Shown: positions 1 to 7,122 of the stretch, one piece after another
How positions within the stretch are numbered: the stretch's first letter is position 1
Layout of the letters: every line of letters begins with the position of its first letter
From: SVQP01 sp045594445
Lineage (GTDB): Bacteria; Bacillota; Clostridia; Oscillospirales; CAG-272
Assembly: GCA_045594445.1 (NCBI GenBank)
Contig: JAZNYL010000113.1
Coordinates: forward strand, 1-21,623
Length of the DNA: 21,623 nt
Direction of reading: 5' to 3'
The notes under the pieces: generated by a model
Seen by the model: only the letters and a program-made list of their open reading frames with translations
Told to the model about the DNA's origin: nothing
Database searches by the model: none
Translations under genes and position numbers: made by a program

Positions 1-93
1 GCTCTGCTCCAGCATGGGCTCCTGGTCCTGACCGGCAGGAACGGTGGTAGCCTTGAACAGGGTGATGTCGGCCGCCTGACTGATGGGATATGT
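1..93 (-). pseudogene. trpS: Internal fragment of tryptophanyl-tRNA synthetase joined to rnpB
   Basis: Reading the minus strand from base 93 to base 1 gives 31 uninterrupted codons. They include TYPISQAADITLFKATTVPA followed by GQDQEPMLEQS, which resembles the TrpRS segment usually seen as (F)TYPISQAADI..FKA..VPVGEDQ.PMIEQT. TrpRS charges tRNA-Trp, and this segment lies in the Rossmann catalytic domain, between the HIGH region and the KMSKS loop. The similarity starts abruptly at the ACA codon (91-93). The codons before it are the 3' end of RNase P RNA, so no N-terminal half with the HIGH motif exists here. The frame runs off the window edge. It is either a real truncated gene or an assembly join. 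The family call is recalled by eye, not by search. Confidence 0.7.
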
Positions 94-95
94 GG

Positions 96-445
96 GCCGG
101 GTTCTGTCGAGAACGGCCATCTATCTTTGCTTTTCGTCACCGAAAAGCTCCGAGCGAAAACGCTCATGCCACCCATCGGGTCCTTGCGGCTGTCGGGCAG
201 ACATTCCCCGAACGGTGTTGCTTTGAGTAGGGTTTACAGCAAATCTATGTTACCATAGAAGTGGGTGAGCTCTTACCTCGCCTTTCCATCCTTACCGCTT
301 GCGCGGCGGTTTATTTCTGTTGCACTTTCCCGGCGGTTACCCGCGACTGACGTTATCAGTTACCCTTGCCCTGTAAAGCCCGGACTTTCCTCACCGTAAT
401 ACCTTTCGGCAACATACGGCGCGGCCGTTCAGCCAAGCTGCAAGT
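96..445 (-). ncRNA. rnpB: RNase P RNA, class A, with 3' end apparently cut
   Basis: This is the catalytic RNA that trims the 5' leader of pre-tRNAs. On the minus strand the universally conserved blocks appear in order: GAGGAAAGTCCGGGC (P4 5' strand, about 378-392), ACAGAAATAAACCGCC (305-320), AGGATGGAAAGGCGAGGTAA with GAGCTCACC (about 263-293), and GACAGAACCCGGC (P4 3' strand, 96-108). Helix P2 is perfect: AACGGCC (423-429) pairs with GGCCGTT (112-118). The expected 3' strand of P1, complementary to GCAGCTTGGCTG (430-441), is absent. After CCCGGC the sequence turns into trpS-like coding sequence. The 5' end is set from the promoter at 449-477 and is accurate to a few bases. Confidence 0.95.
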
Positions 446-448
446 GCG

Positions 449-477
449 ATTATAGCACAATAAGGGAAAAAAGTCAA
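449..477 (-). promoter_or_regulatory. rnpB promoter
   Basis: On the minus strand there is a TTGACT -35 box (472-477), a 17-bp spacer and a TATAAT -10 box (449-454), placing the start near base 441-445, just before the P1 helix. The -35 box contains the TGA stop codon of thiT (474-476), so the promoter overlaps the end of that gene. Confidence 0.85.
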
Positions 478-1145
478 GACTTGACGTCGTATTTCTTGAT
501 ATAGGGGATCCAAGCCACGCCCGAGGCACAGATGGTGGTGATCACGATTTCGGGGATCATATAAAGGCCGTTGTAGAAGATCGAGTAAACGATTGCAAGC
601 ATCTGCCCACTAAAGGCGTTCAGAATCACGTTACCGATTGCGTAGAAGCCTTCCTGGGTAAAAAACCATTCTGCCCAGGAGCCAAAGAACAGATAGCCCG
701 AGCCAATATGCACCACATAGCGCGCGCCGAGAGCGATGAGCACGCCCAGAATGATGGCGGGAACCTTGTGCATCTTGTTTCTCAGCACGCCGCCAAGACC
801 CAGCACGGTGTAGGCAATAAAATAGTCCAGCAGCAAAATGCCGATCGCAACGCCAAAGCCCATAAAGTCCTCGCTGTTAGGCAGGAAATAGGCAAGCAGA
901 GTCGAGCCCTTGCCAAGCATCAGATCCATGATAATCTGAATGACAGCGTAGGTGAACGCGGAAAACAGTCCCCATTTGGTGCCGTACATGTAGGCAATCA
1001 GCACGATGGGCAGCATGCTGGTAATGGTAAAGCTGCCGCCAAAGGGCAGGGGCGGGATGGGTGAGCTGATCAGCGCGAGAATGACCGCGGTTGCCAGCAT
1101 GATTGCGCTGACGGTCAGACGTTTGGTTTTTTGTGAGGTGTTCAT
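474..1145 (-). CDS. thiT: Thiamine ECF transporter substrate-binding membrane subunit ThiT
   Basis: A 223-residue, very hydrophobic protein with about six membrane segments. It is the S component that binds thiamine and docks on the shared EcfA-EcfA'-EcfT module, which is not in this window. Family-like signatures are GSFTITSMLPIVLIA (about 37-51), TKWGL (56-60), LLLDYFIAYTVLGLGG (about 104-119) and RYVVHIGSGYLFFGSWAEW (142-160), which match the conserved RW and H..SG..FFG..A regions of ThiT. ThiT proteins are usually about 190-200 residues, so this one is slightly long. The start is fixed by AGGAGAAGG (1151-1159) five bases upstream. A TPP riboswitch in the leader gives independent support for the substrate. 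The stop codon lies inside the rnpB -35 box. Confidence 0.92.
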   Translation of the reverse strand: MNTSQKTKRLTVSAIMLATAVILALISSPIPPLPFGGSFTITSMLPIVLIAYMYGTKWGLFSAFTYAVIQIIMDLMLGKGSTLLAYFLPNSEDFMGFGVAIGILLLDYFIAYTVLGLGGVLRNKMHKVPAIILGVLIALGARYVVHIGSGYLFFGSWAEWFFTQEGFYAIGNVILNAFSGQMLAIVYSIFYNGLYMIPEIVITTICASGVAWIPYIKKYDVKS

Positions 1146-1161
1146 AAAAACCTTCTCCTTA

Positions 1162-1202
1162 AGATAAAAAAATCAACCGCACGAAAAATCTCCGTGCGGT
1201 TG
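1162..1202 (-). terminator. Riboswitch expression-platform terminator upstream of thiT
   Basis: A perfect 10-bp stem, CAACCGCACG pairing with CGTGCGGTTG (1174-1183 and 1193-1202) with a 9-nt loop, is followed in the transcript by ATTTTTTTATC. It sits between the TPP aptamer and the thiT ribosome binding site, so thiamine pyrophosphate is expected to cause premature termination. A small competing hairpin, TTGAG/CTCAA (1214-1218 with 1200-1204), overlaps the terminator stem by three bases. Confidence 0.88.
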
Positions 1203-1227
1203 AGGATTCCTATCTCAAGTGTGTGCA

Positions 1228-1320
1228 AATCTTCCTACGCCGGTATTATCCGTATCAGGTTAAGGGTTCGCGCGCCTGCGCATCTCAGCCGTTGGCCCAA
1301 AGCCTTCAGCACCCCTGATT
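1228..1320 (-). ncRNA. TPP (thiamine pyrophosphate) riboswitch aptamer
   Basis: The minus strand shows the THI-box consensus in order: CAGGGGTGC (1309-1317), GGCTGAGATG (1281-1290), ACCC, then ACCTGATAC (about 1252-1260) and GGATAATACCGGCGTAGGAA (about 1232-1251). P1 can close as AATC (1317-1320) with GATT (1228-1231). It precedes a terminator and thiT, the usual OFF-switch arrangement for thiamine uptake. Confidence 0.95.
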
Positions 1321-1342
1321 TTTTATGCGGTTGTCAGCATTT

Positions 1343-1371
1343 ATTTTACGCTCATGGGTGCCTTTTGTCAA
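1343..1371 (-). promoter_or_regulatory. Promoter of the TPP riboswitch-thiT transcript
   Basis: Minus strand TTGACA (1366-1371), 17-bp spacer, TAAAAT (1343-1348). The start would fall near base 1336, giving a leader of about 190 nt that includes the whole aptamer. It is back-to-back with the plus-strand promoter at 1412-1440. Confidence 0.82.
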
Positions 1372-1411
1372 GAGCTTTTTGAAAAAATGTAAAAATATTG
1401 TCCACGACCTC

Positions 1412-1440
1412 TTGCGAAAAGTTGAAATATCTGCTATAAT
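1412..1440 (+). promoter_or_regulatory. Promoter of the 1477 lipoprotein gene
   Basis: TTGCGA (1412-1417), 17-bp spacer ending in an extended -10 TGC, then TATAAT (1435-1440). The ribosome binding site AAAGGAG (1460-1466) and the ATG at 1477 follow at normal distances. Confidence 0.78.
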
Positions 1441-1476
1441 GACACCAGAGTAACTTTTGAAAGGAGTTTACATACC

Positions 1477-2172
1477 ATGAAAAGAATTCTTGCAATTGTT
1501 CTGGCAGCGCTGCTGCTTTGCTGCGTATTCGTAGCATGCGACGAAAAGGAAGAGCCCAGAGCTCCCAGAGAGACCACTGAGGCAAAGACCGAGGCTCCTA
1601 CCGAAAAGCCTACCGAAGCAGCGACCACCCAGGAAGAGACCACCGACGACGGCCTTCCGGATATGACCGACGTTTACGTAGACGTTTGGGATATGGATGA
1701 TGCCTCTCAGACTGACATGAATATTGCAACCACCTATAAGAAGGGCGTTGGCGTTGCCATTACCATTCCCGAGGGCGGCTTCCTGTACGAGGCTTCCGTT
1801 CCCGCTCCCAGCTACAGTGAGAATACCGGTAGTCTGACCATCAAGATCTTTACCTGGAACACCGACTATGCAACTACCGTTGCAGCAGAGCCCGTATTTA
1901 CAGAGCAGTTCGTTGACTTTGCGGACAACAGCGATCTGGTTTGCGAATTTGAAGAGAATCAGATCCCCGGCGGCAGATATCTGATTTTGGTTTGCGACGG
2001 CGTTGACGAAGCCGGTTCGGGCGTAGGCGTTTGGGCCGGTAAGCCTTACAAGAGCTCGACCATGCCCGAGGAGTACGTCAAGTACGAGATCGAGTCCTGG
2101 ATCAACGGTAAGGCAAACAAAAAGATGATCGCGAAATTCTCGCTGACCATCACCGAGCTTGAAGAGGAATAA
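1477..2172 (+). CDS. Small surface lipoprotein, function unknown
   Basis: This 231-residue protein has a lipoprotein signal peptide: Lys-Arg, a hydrophobic run, then FVAC, giving Cys21 as the likely lipidated residue (Phe at -3 is a little unusual). A Thr/Glu/Pro/Ala-rich linker follows (about 22-58), of a kind used to hold a domain away from the membrane. The remaining 60-231 looks like one beta-rich globular domain, with motifs such as GVGVAITIPEGGFLYEASVP and a C-terminal IAKFSLTITEL. I recognise no enzyme motif. The start is set by AAAGGAG ten bases upstream. It is monocistronic, with its own promoter and a strong terminator. A substrate-binding or adhesion role is possible but not shown. 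Confidence 0.85.
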   Translation: MKRILAIVLAALLLCCVFVACDEKEEPRAPRETTEAKTEAPTEKPTEAATTQEETTDDGLPDMTDVYVDVWDMDDASQTDMNIATTYKKGVGVAITIPEGGFLYEASVPAPSYSENTGSLTIKIFTWNTDYATTVAAEPVFTEQFVDFADNSDLVCEFEENQIPGGRYLILVCDGVDEAGSGVGVWAGKPYKSSTMPEEYVKYEIESWINGKANKKMIAKFSLTITELEEE

Positions 2173-2190
2173 TACCATATTATACAAACA

Positions 2191-2225
2191 GACAGGGTGC
2201 TTATGCGCCCTGTCTTATGTTTTTG
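2191..2225 (+). terminator. Intrinsic terminator after the 1477 gene
   Basis: A 10-bp stem, GACAGGGTGC with GCGCCCTGTC (one G-U pair) around a TTAT loop, is followed by TTATGTTTTTG. Confidence 0.82.
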
Positions 2226-2254
2226 CCGATTTTTGATTTTTTGTGCAAATTCTC

Positions 2255-2283
2255 TTGCAAATGCGAACAAAATATGATATAGT
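2255..2283 (+). promoter_or_regulatory. pgk-tpiA promoter
   Basis: TTGCAA (2255-2260), 17-bp spacer with an extended -10 TGA, TATAGT (2278-2283). Transcription would begin near 2290, which excludes the in-frame ATG at 2289 as a start codon. Confidence 0.7.
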
Positions 2284-2324
2284 ATTAGATGGAAAAAATT
2301 ATTTGTGAAAGGTGGAATACATCC

Positions 2325-3641
2325 ATGACTTACAACAAGAAGACTATTGAAGACATCAACGTTGCCGGTAAGAAGTGCCTGGTTCGTTGCGACTTCAACG
2401 TACCCGTGAAGGACGGTGTCATCACCTCCGAGAAGAGAATCGTAGAAGCTCTGCCCACCATCAAGTACCTCAAGGAGCAGGGCGCTATGGTGATCCTTTG
2501 CTCTCACATGGGCAAGCCCCACAACGTGTTTGACAAGGAGCTCAAGCTGGACAAGAAGGAGATCGCAAAGATCGAAAAGCTGCCCGAGGCTGAAAGAGAA
2601 GCTGCTACCGCTGCTGCTCTTGAAAAGGCAAAGGGCGACGTTAAGAAGTTCTCCCTCAAGGTTGTTGCAGATAAGCTCAATGAGCTGCTTGGCGGCGGCG
2701 TAGTATTCGCAGAGGATACCGTTGGCCCCGATGCACAGGCTAAGGTTGCCGCTATGAAGCCCGGCGACATCGTTCTGCTGCAGAACACTCGTTTTACCAA
2801 GAAGGAAGAGAAGAACGATCCCGAATTCGCAAAGCAGCTTGCAAGCTTTGCTGAAATTTTCGTAAACGATGCATTCGGTACCGCTCACCGTGCACACGCA
2901 TCCACCGCAGGTGTTGCTCAGCACGCAGGTCTGCCTGCAGTTTGCGGCTACCTGATTCAGAAGGAAATCTCGGTTATGGGTAAGGCTCTGGCTAACCCCG
3001 AGCGTCCCTTCGTTGCAATCCTGGGCGGCGCAAAGGTTTCCGATAAGCTCAACGTTATCAACAATCTTCTGACCAAGGTTGACACCCTGATCATCGGCGG
3101 CGGTATGGCATACACCTTCCAGGCTGCTAAGGGCTACGGCGTTGGTAAGTCTCTGCTTGATGAGAGCAAGATCGACTACTGCCGCGATATGATGGCCAAG
3201 GCCGAGGCAAACGGCGTCAAGCTGCTGCTGCCCATCGACGTTACCACCATCGCTGAATTCCCCAACCCCATTGATGCTCCCGTTGACGTTGAGATCTGCG
3301 ACGCTGACAAGATCCCCGCAGACAGAGAAGGCGTTGACATCGGTCCTGCAACCATGGCTCTGTACGCAGAGGCTGTCAAGAACGCAAAGACCGTTGTTTG
3401 GAACGGTCCTATGGGCGTATTTGAGAACCCCACTCTTGCAAAGGGTACCATTGCAGTAGCAGAGGCTCTGGCTGCTTCCGAGGCAACCACCATCGTAGGC
3501 GGCGGCGACAGCGCAGCAGCTTGCGAGCAGCTTGGCTATGCTGATAAGATCACCCACATCTCCACCGGTGGCGGCGCATCCCTGGAATTCCTGGAAGGCC
3601 TGGAACTGCCCGGTATTGCTTGCCTTGGCGACAAGGAATAA
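2325..3641 (+). CDS. pgk: Phosphoglycerate kinase
   Basis: Cytosolic glycolytic enzyme moving phosphate from 1,3-bisphosphoglycerate to ADP. At 438 residues it is longer than the usual 390-400. Hallmarks are RCDFNVP (21-27), SHMGKP (60-65), NTRFTKKEEKNDPEFA, NDAFGTAHRAHAST, ILGGAKVSDKL, WNGPMGVFE and the nucleotide-loop GGGDSAAA. The extra length is a charged insertion (about 66-107, rich in Lys, Glu and Ala) between SHMGKP and the FSLKVVADKL helix, where most bacterial enzymes have only a few residues. The start at 2325 is chosen because GAAAGGTGG (2306-2314) lies ten bases upstream and the family N-terminus begins here. tpiA follows after 21 bases in the same operon. Confidence 0.97.
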   Translation: MTYNKKTIEDINVAGKKCLVRCDFNVPVKDGVITSEKRIVEALPTIKYLKEQGAMVILCSHMGKPHNVFDKELKLDKKEIAKIEKLPEAEREAATAAALEKAKGDVKKFSLKVVADKLNELLGGGVVFAEDTVGPDAQAKVAAMKPGDIVLLQNTRFTKKEEKNDPEFAKQLASFAEIFVNDAFGTAHRAHASTAGVAQHAGLPAVCGYLIQKEISVMGKALANPERPFVAILGGAKVSDKLNVINNLLTKVDTLIIGGGMAYTFQAAKGYGVGKSLLDESKIDYCRDMMAKAEANGVKLLLPIDVTTIAEFPNPIDAPVDVEICDADKIPADREGVDIGPATMALYAEAVKNAKTVVWNGPMGVFENPTLAKGTIAVAEALAASEATTIVGGGDSAAACEQLGYADKITHISTGGGASLEFLEGLELPGIACLGDKE

Positions 3642-3662
3642 GACACGGGGAGGATTGACGAC

Positions 3663-4424
3663 ATGGCTAACAGAAGAACCGTGATTGCGGGCAACTGGAA
3701 GATGAACTTCACTCCCGCACAGGCAACTGCTTTTATTGAAGAGATCAAGCCCATGGTGGCAGGCAAGGACAACTGCGATATCATTTTCTGCGCTCCTTAC
3801 GTGACCATTGATGCAGCTATGAAGGCTGCTGCAGGCTCCAACATCAAGATCGGTGCAGAGAACGTACACTTTGCAAAGAGCGGCGCGTACACCGGTGAGG
3901 TTTCGGCTGAGATGCTGACCGCTATCGGCGTTGAGTACGTGATCATCGGCCACTCCGAGAGAAGACAGTACTTCGGCGAGACCGACGCAACCGTAAACGC
4001 TCGCACCAAGGCTGCTCTTGAGGCAGGCATGAAGGTTATCCTTTGCCTTGGCGAGGTCAAGGAGGAAAGACTCTCCGGCATCACCCGTGAGGTTGTTTCC
4101 ATGCAGACCAAGCTGGACCTTGCAGGCGTTACTGCTGAGCAGATGGCTAACGTCATCATCGCTTACGAGCCCGTTTGGGCAATCGGTACCGGCCTGACTG
4201 CTACTCCCGAGCAGGCTGACGAGACCTGCGGCCAGATCCGTGAGGCTCTTGCAGAGATCTACGGCGCAGAGGTTGCAGAGGCTACCACCATTCAGTACGG
4301 TGGCTCCATGAACGATAAAAACGCAGCAGAGCTGCTTGCAAAGCAGCACGTTGACGGCGGTCTGATCGGCGGCGCATCCCTGGTTGCTGCTAAGTTCACC
4401 GCAATCGTGGACGCAGCACAGTAA
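3663..4424 (+). CDS. tpiA: Triosephosphate isomerase
   Basis: Interconverts dihydroxyacetone phosphate and glyceraldehyde 3-phosphate. It is 253 residues, normal for the family. All catalytic parts are visible: GNWKMN with Lys13, IGHSERR with His97, YEPVWAIGTG with Glu169 and the start of flexible loop 6, then QYGGSMN (211-217) and GGLIGGASL (232-240) for phosphate binding. GGGGAGG lies nine bases before the ATG. It is cotranscribed with pgk and ends at a strong bidirectional terminator. No gap or gpm gene is adjacent, so this is a two-gene glycolytic unit within the window. Confidence 0.98.
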   Translation: MANRRTVIAGNWKMNFTPAQATAFIEEIKPMVAGKDNCDIIFCAPYVTIDAAMKAAAGSNIKIGAENVHFAKSGAYTGEVSAEMLTAIGVEYVIIGHSERRQYFGETDATVNARTKAALEAGMKVILCLGEVKEERLSGITREVVSMQTKLDLAGVTAEQMANVIIAYEPVWAIGTGLTATPEQADETCGQIREALAEIYGAEVAEATTIQYGGSMNDKNAAELLAKQHVDGGLIGGASLVAAKFTAIVDAAQ

Positions 4425-4437
4425 AAAAGCATAAGAA

Positions 4438-4471
4438 AACGGCCCTGCTTTGGCAGGGCCGTTATTTTTTT
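4438..4471. terminator. Bidirectional terminator between tpiA and the solute-binding protein gene
   Basis: An 11-bp perfect stem, AACGGCCCTGC with GCAGGGCCGTT around TTTG, is followed by ATTTTTTTT on the plus strand. On the minus strand the same stem is followed by TTTCTTATGC, so it can serve both convergent genes. Confidence 0.9.
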
Positions 4472-4473
4472 GT

Positions 4474-5961
4474 TTATTCTTCAATAAAGGCTTCTTCGCA
4501 CTGGCTGATCAGCTTGTTGATCTTTTTCTGACAGCTCTTTTGCGACTTTGCCAGCTTGGAGGCTACGCTGTAGGACTTGGCAGCGATGGTGCCATAAATG
4601 ATACTCTGAATGGGTGTTCCGATGGCGTAATCGTATGCAAGCTCAAATACGTTACGGAAGTTGTCGTGAATGATGTCGATCATCGCGCCTGCCTGCGGGT
4701 CGTCTGTGTACTTGACCTTGAGTGCGGTCTCGTAGTACTGCGGCATCACGGTCTTTGCAGTTTCGCGGTTCAGCACCTCAAGCACTGTGCTGATGTAGTC
4801 CATATCGTTGATCGCGGTAGTCAGAATCACTCCAACCTCGGTGGTATCGTGCGAGGAGGTGTTATATTGCTTATCGGTTTCGAGCAGCATGGGGTAGGGG
4901 ATAATGCCCGCGTCATGCTCCATGTGGCGCATGTTTTCCAGCGAGCCAAGTCTCTGATAACCAACGATCAGGGCCTGATCGTTGATGAATGCGTTGAGCA
5001 CGTCGCCTTCGTTGAATACCTGCGTTCCTTCGCTATACATCAAGTGATAAATACTCTCGGTCAAAGCATAGGTGCGCTCATTATCGATGGTGATCGTGGG
5101 ATAGCCGTTTTCTTCGCGGGTCATGTAGTTGGTGTCGCCCGAAGCGATCAGCGGGATCGAGCTGCCCCACATATCGCTGATGACGTAACCGTAACGGTCG
5201 TTTTCATCTTTCTGACCGTTGCCGTTCAGATCCTCGTAGCTGTCAGAAATGAACTCCAGCATCTTGGCATGAGTCCATTCGTAGTTGAGCACGATCTCGT
5301 AAAGCTGGTCGGGATTGCCGTATTTATCTTCGTAAAGGTCCTTGTTGAAAAGCAGGCAGTGGCCGCTGCGGATGACGTCTGCAAAATAGTCGCCGGCCAA
5401 AAGGAACTGATAGCCTTCAATAAAGCTTACGTCGGTCATGTAATCGGAGTACCAGTATTTCTGATCAAAATCAAACTTGTAGCTTTCGTCCAGCGTGTTG
5501 ACGAAATAGCCGTTGATGCTCAGACCCGCCAAGGGATAGAGGTCATTGATGATCAGATCGAATTCATCGGATCCCGAGGTGACAAACTTTTTGACGTCGT
5601 CAGCCACGGCGGTATAAACCAGGTCGGAATGCACGTATTCGAGATTGACGCCCAGCAGCTCCTCGGTGTCAAGATTTCTCTTGTAAACTGCCGATGCCAC
5701 GATATCAGAGGAGTCGGCTTGCTCGCCTTCACCCTCAATCATGAAGTTGGAGTTGCCCATGCCGGTGGACGCTGCGTTGATACTGGTGTAGATCCAGAAT
5801 TCCTCGTCGCCATAGTCAATCCCGGCAAAGGGATCAAATTCGGTTTCTTCTTCGTTGGAAGCGCTTTCTTCGGGGGTGTCGGTGCCTGCATTTGCGCATG
5901 CGAACAGGCAGGGGAGAAGCAAGAGGATCGCGAGAAGTAAAGAAAGAGCGCGGAATTTCAT
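4474..5961 (-). CDS. Extracellular solute-binding lipoprotein (ABC-type, carbohydrate-like), orphan
   Basis: This 495-residue protein has a lipoprotein signal peptide ending LFAC (Cys22) and an acidic Ser/Glu linker, followed by a two-lobed periplasmic-binding-type fold by resemblance. The stretch DLNGNGQKDENDRYGY (244-259) is an EF-hand-like calcium loop of the kind found in family 1 sugar-binding proteins. FNKDLYED and the preceding residues also fit that family. It would capture a solute at the outer face of the membrane. No ABC permease or ATPase gene is nearby, so a partner must be elsewhere or it acts as a sensor. The start is supported by AAAGGAG seven bases upstream. It lies 40 bases after the 6002 gene and likely shares its promoter. 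Confidence 0.8.
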   Translation of the reverse strand: MKFRALSLLLAILLLLPCLFACANAGTDTPEESASNEEETEFDPFAGIDYGDEEFWIYTSINAASTGMGNSNFMIEGEGEQADSSDIVASAVYKRNLDTEELLGVNLEYVHSDLVYTAVADDVKKFVTSGSDEFDLIINDLYPLAGLSINGYFVNTLDESYKFDFDQKYWYSDYMTDVSFIEGYQFLLAGDYFADVIRSGHCLLFNKDLYEDKYGNPDQLYEIVLNYEWTHAKMLEFISDSYEDLNGNGQKDENDRYGYVISDMWGSSIPLIASGDTNYMTREENGYPTITIDNERTYALTESIYHLMYSEGTQVFNEGDVLNAFINDQALIVGYQRLGSLENMRHMEHDAGIIPYPMLLETDKQYNTSSHDTTEVGVILTTAINDMDYISTVLEVLNRETAKTVMPQYYETALKVKYTDDPQAGAMIDIIHDNFRNVFELAYDYAIGTPIQSIIYGTIAAKSYSVASKLAKSQKSCQKKINKLISQCEEAFIEE

Positions 5962-6001
5962 GATGTTTCTCCTTTAAAATAGTTGGTGGGGGGGAAGTCA
6001 A

Positions 6002-7000
6002 TCAGTTAGTGGGAACAACGGTTGCCTGGTCAAAGGTCTGGCCTGCGGTCCAGGTGACGTTGTAAACCACCGTGCCGTGTGCCAGGAAGTTCTGTGCAAG
6101 ACCTGCGTAGTGCAACTGAGCCATATCTGCCTGGCAGAAGGCTTCCAGCGTGGGCAGGTCAATGATCTCACCCAGCAAGAGACGGTAATCGTCGTTCAGC
6201 TTTTCCAAATAAGAGGTGAATTCGGGCTCGGTGCCGTCCTCTGCCCAAGCGTAGTTGTCCACGATGCGGAAGGTCACGGTTGCGCTGAATGCGTCACCGT
6301 TTCTCTGTACGTCGGAGAGGTCTGCCATAGCCTGATAGGAGCCAAGCGCAAAATAGATCGGGCCGTCGGTGGCACGCAGGCTGGAGAAGCTGACGGGCGT
6401 GACCTGATTGATGGCAACGCCGCTCTGGCCGTCCTTGACCAGATTCTCAGCCGCCTTCATGGCTGCGCTGATGCAGGTGGACTGTGCAGCGGCTACCTTG
6501 GGGAATTCCAGCAGTTCGGACATTCTGTCGGTGTAGTCGTAGGTTTCACCCGATGCACCGATATAGTGCTTGACCATTTCCGCACCAAAGCCGAAGTCCA
6601 TGGTAAAGCCGGTTTCTGCGTAAAGCTCGTTGAACTTGTCGCGTGCGTTGTATTCGTCGATGTAGGTTTCGTAGTTTGCAACGTAGTCGCCGATCTTATA
6701 AATGTTTGCGATTTTTTCATCCGAATAGGAAGAGCCGGTTGCAAAGGTATCTTCGGTATGCTTGATCTCGTCCTTGAAGATGTCCTCCAGCGTGCGCACG
6801 GTACCCTCGGTGGTAAAGTTGCCGTACTGGGTGATGGGTGCTTCCTCCTCGGCCTTTTGCGTGGTGGAAGTGTTGTTTGCGTTGTTTCCGGGGGTGCCTG
6901 CGGGATTGTTGGAGCCCTGCTGCTGATCGCAGCCCGTGCAAGCCACCAGAAGAATGCCAAGTACAAGAATCAGGGCAATCCAATTATTTTTCATTATCAT
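6002..7000 (-). CDS. Lipoprotein of unknown function, upstream partner of the solute-binding protein
   Basis: The predicted protein has 332 residues. The signal peptide ends LVAC (Cys21, with a second Cys at 24), then comes an Asn/Gly/Thr/Gln-rich linker (about 25-48) and a mainly alpha-helical-looking domain. I see no known motif. A longer frame from base 7060 exists, but GGAGG lies eight bases before the ATG at 6998-7000 and the promoter -10 (7051-7056) overlaps the upstream frame, so MIMKNN is taken as the start. It is first in a two-gene transcript with the solute-binding lipoprotein, suggesting a related surface role; that is inference. Confidence 0.8.
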   Translation of the reverse strand: MIMKNNWIALILVLGILLVACTGCDQQQGSNNPAGTPGNNANNTSTTQKAEEEAPITQYGNFTTEGTVRTLEDIFKDEIKHTEDTFATGSSYSDEKIANIYKIGDYVANYETYIDEYNARDKFNELYAETGFTMDFGFGAEMVKHYIGASGETYDYTDRMSELLEFPKVAAAQSTCISAAMKAAENLVKDGQSGVAINQVTPVSFSSLRATDGPIYFALGSYQAMADLSDVQRNGDAFSATVTFRIVDNYAWAEDGTEPEFTSYLEKLNDDYRLLLGEIIDLPTLEAFCQADMAQLHYAGLAQNFLAHGTVVYNVTWTAGQTFDQATVVPTN

Positions 7001-7050
7001 GATAATTTCCTCCATATATATTTCTGTCATGATATACTCATACATCATAA

Positions 7051-7079
7051 AGTATATCACAAATCAAAAGAAATGTCAA
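7051..7079 (-). promoter_or_regulatory. Promoter of the 6002-4474 lipoprotein operon
   Basis: Minus strand TTGACA (7074-7079), 17-bp spacer ending in an extended -10 TGA, TATACT (7051-7056). The AT-rich leader just downstream carries an imperfect dyad, ATGAT..TATGAGTAT..ATCAT (about 7028-7048), that could be an operator. The promoter begins four bases after the upstream gene's terminator. Confidence 0.85.
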
Positions 7080-7082
7080 TAT

Positions 7083-7114
7083 AAAAAAAGAAGGACGAGA
7101 TTATCGTCCTTCTT
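7083..7114 (-). terminator. Terminator of the 7123 beta-helix lipoprotein gene
   Basis: On the minus strand AGAAGGACGA pairs with TCGTCCTTCT around a 5-nt loop (7089-7098 with 7104-7113) and is followed by TTTTTTAT. Confidence 0.88.
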
Positions 7115-7122
7115 AAGTTTTA

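Noticed and set aside
78..83. UCAGUC as the P1 3' strand of RNase P RNA
   Set aside because: It can pair with only six bases of the 5' strand, including a wobble, and is fully explained as Ile-Ser-Gln codons of the trpS fragment.
2289..2324. Upstream ATG for pgk adding 12 residues
   Set aside because: It lies at the predicted transcription start, lacks a ribosome binding site, and the added residues are not part of the family; the ATG at 2325 has GAAAGGTGG.
2046..4484. An 812-codon open frame on the minus strand opposite pgk and tpiA
   Set aside because: It is a shadow produced by the codon bias of the two highly expressed plus-strand genes; it has no signal of a real family and ends across a terminator.
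4450..5940. A 496-codon plus-strand frame opposite the solute-binding protein gene
   Set aside because: It starts inside the tpiA terminator, has no ribosome binding site and mirrors the real gene.
7001..7060. Twenty-residue extension of the 6002 lipoprotein
   Set aside because: It overlaps the -10 box, spoils the signal peptide, and the internal ATG has GGAGG at ideal distance.
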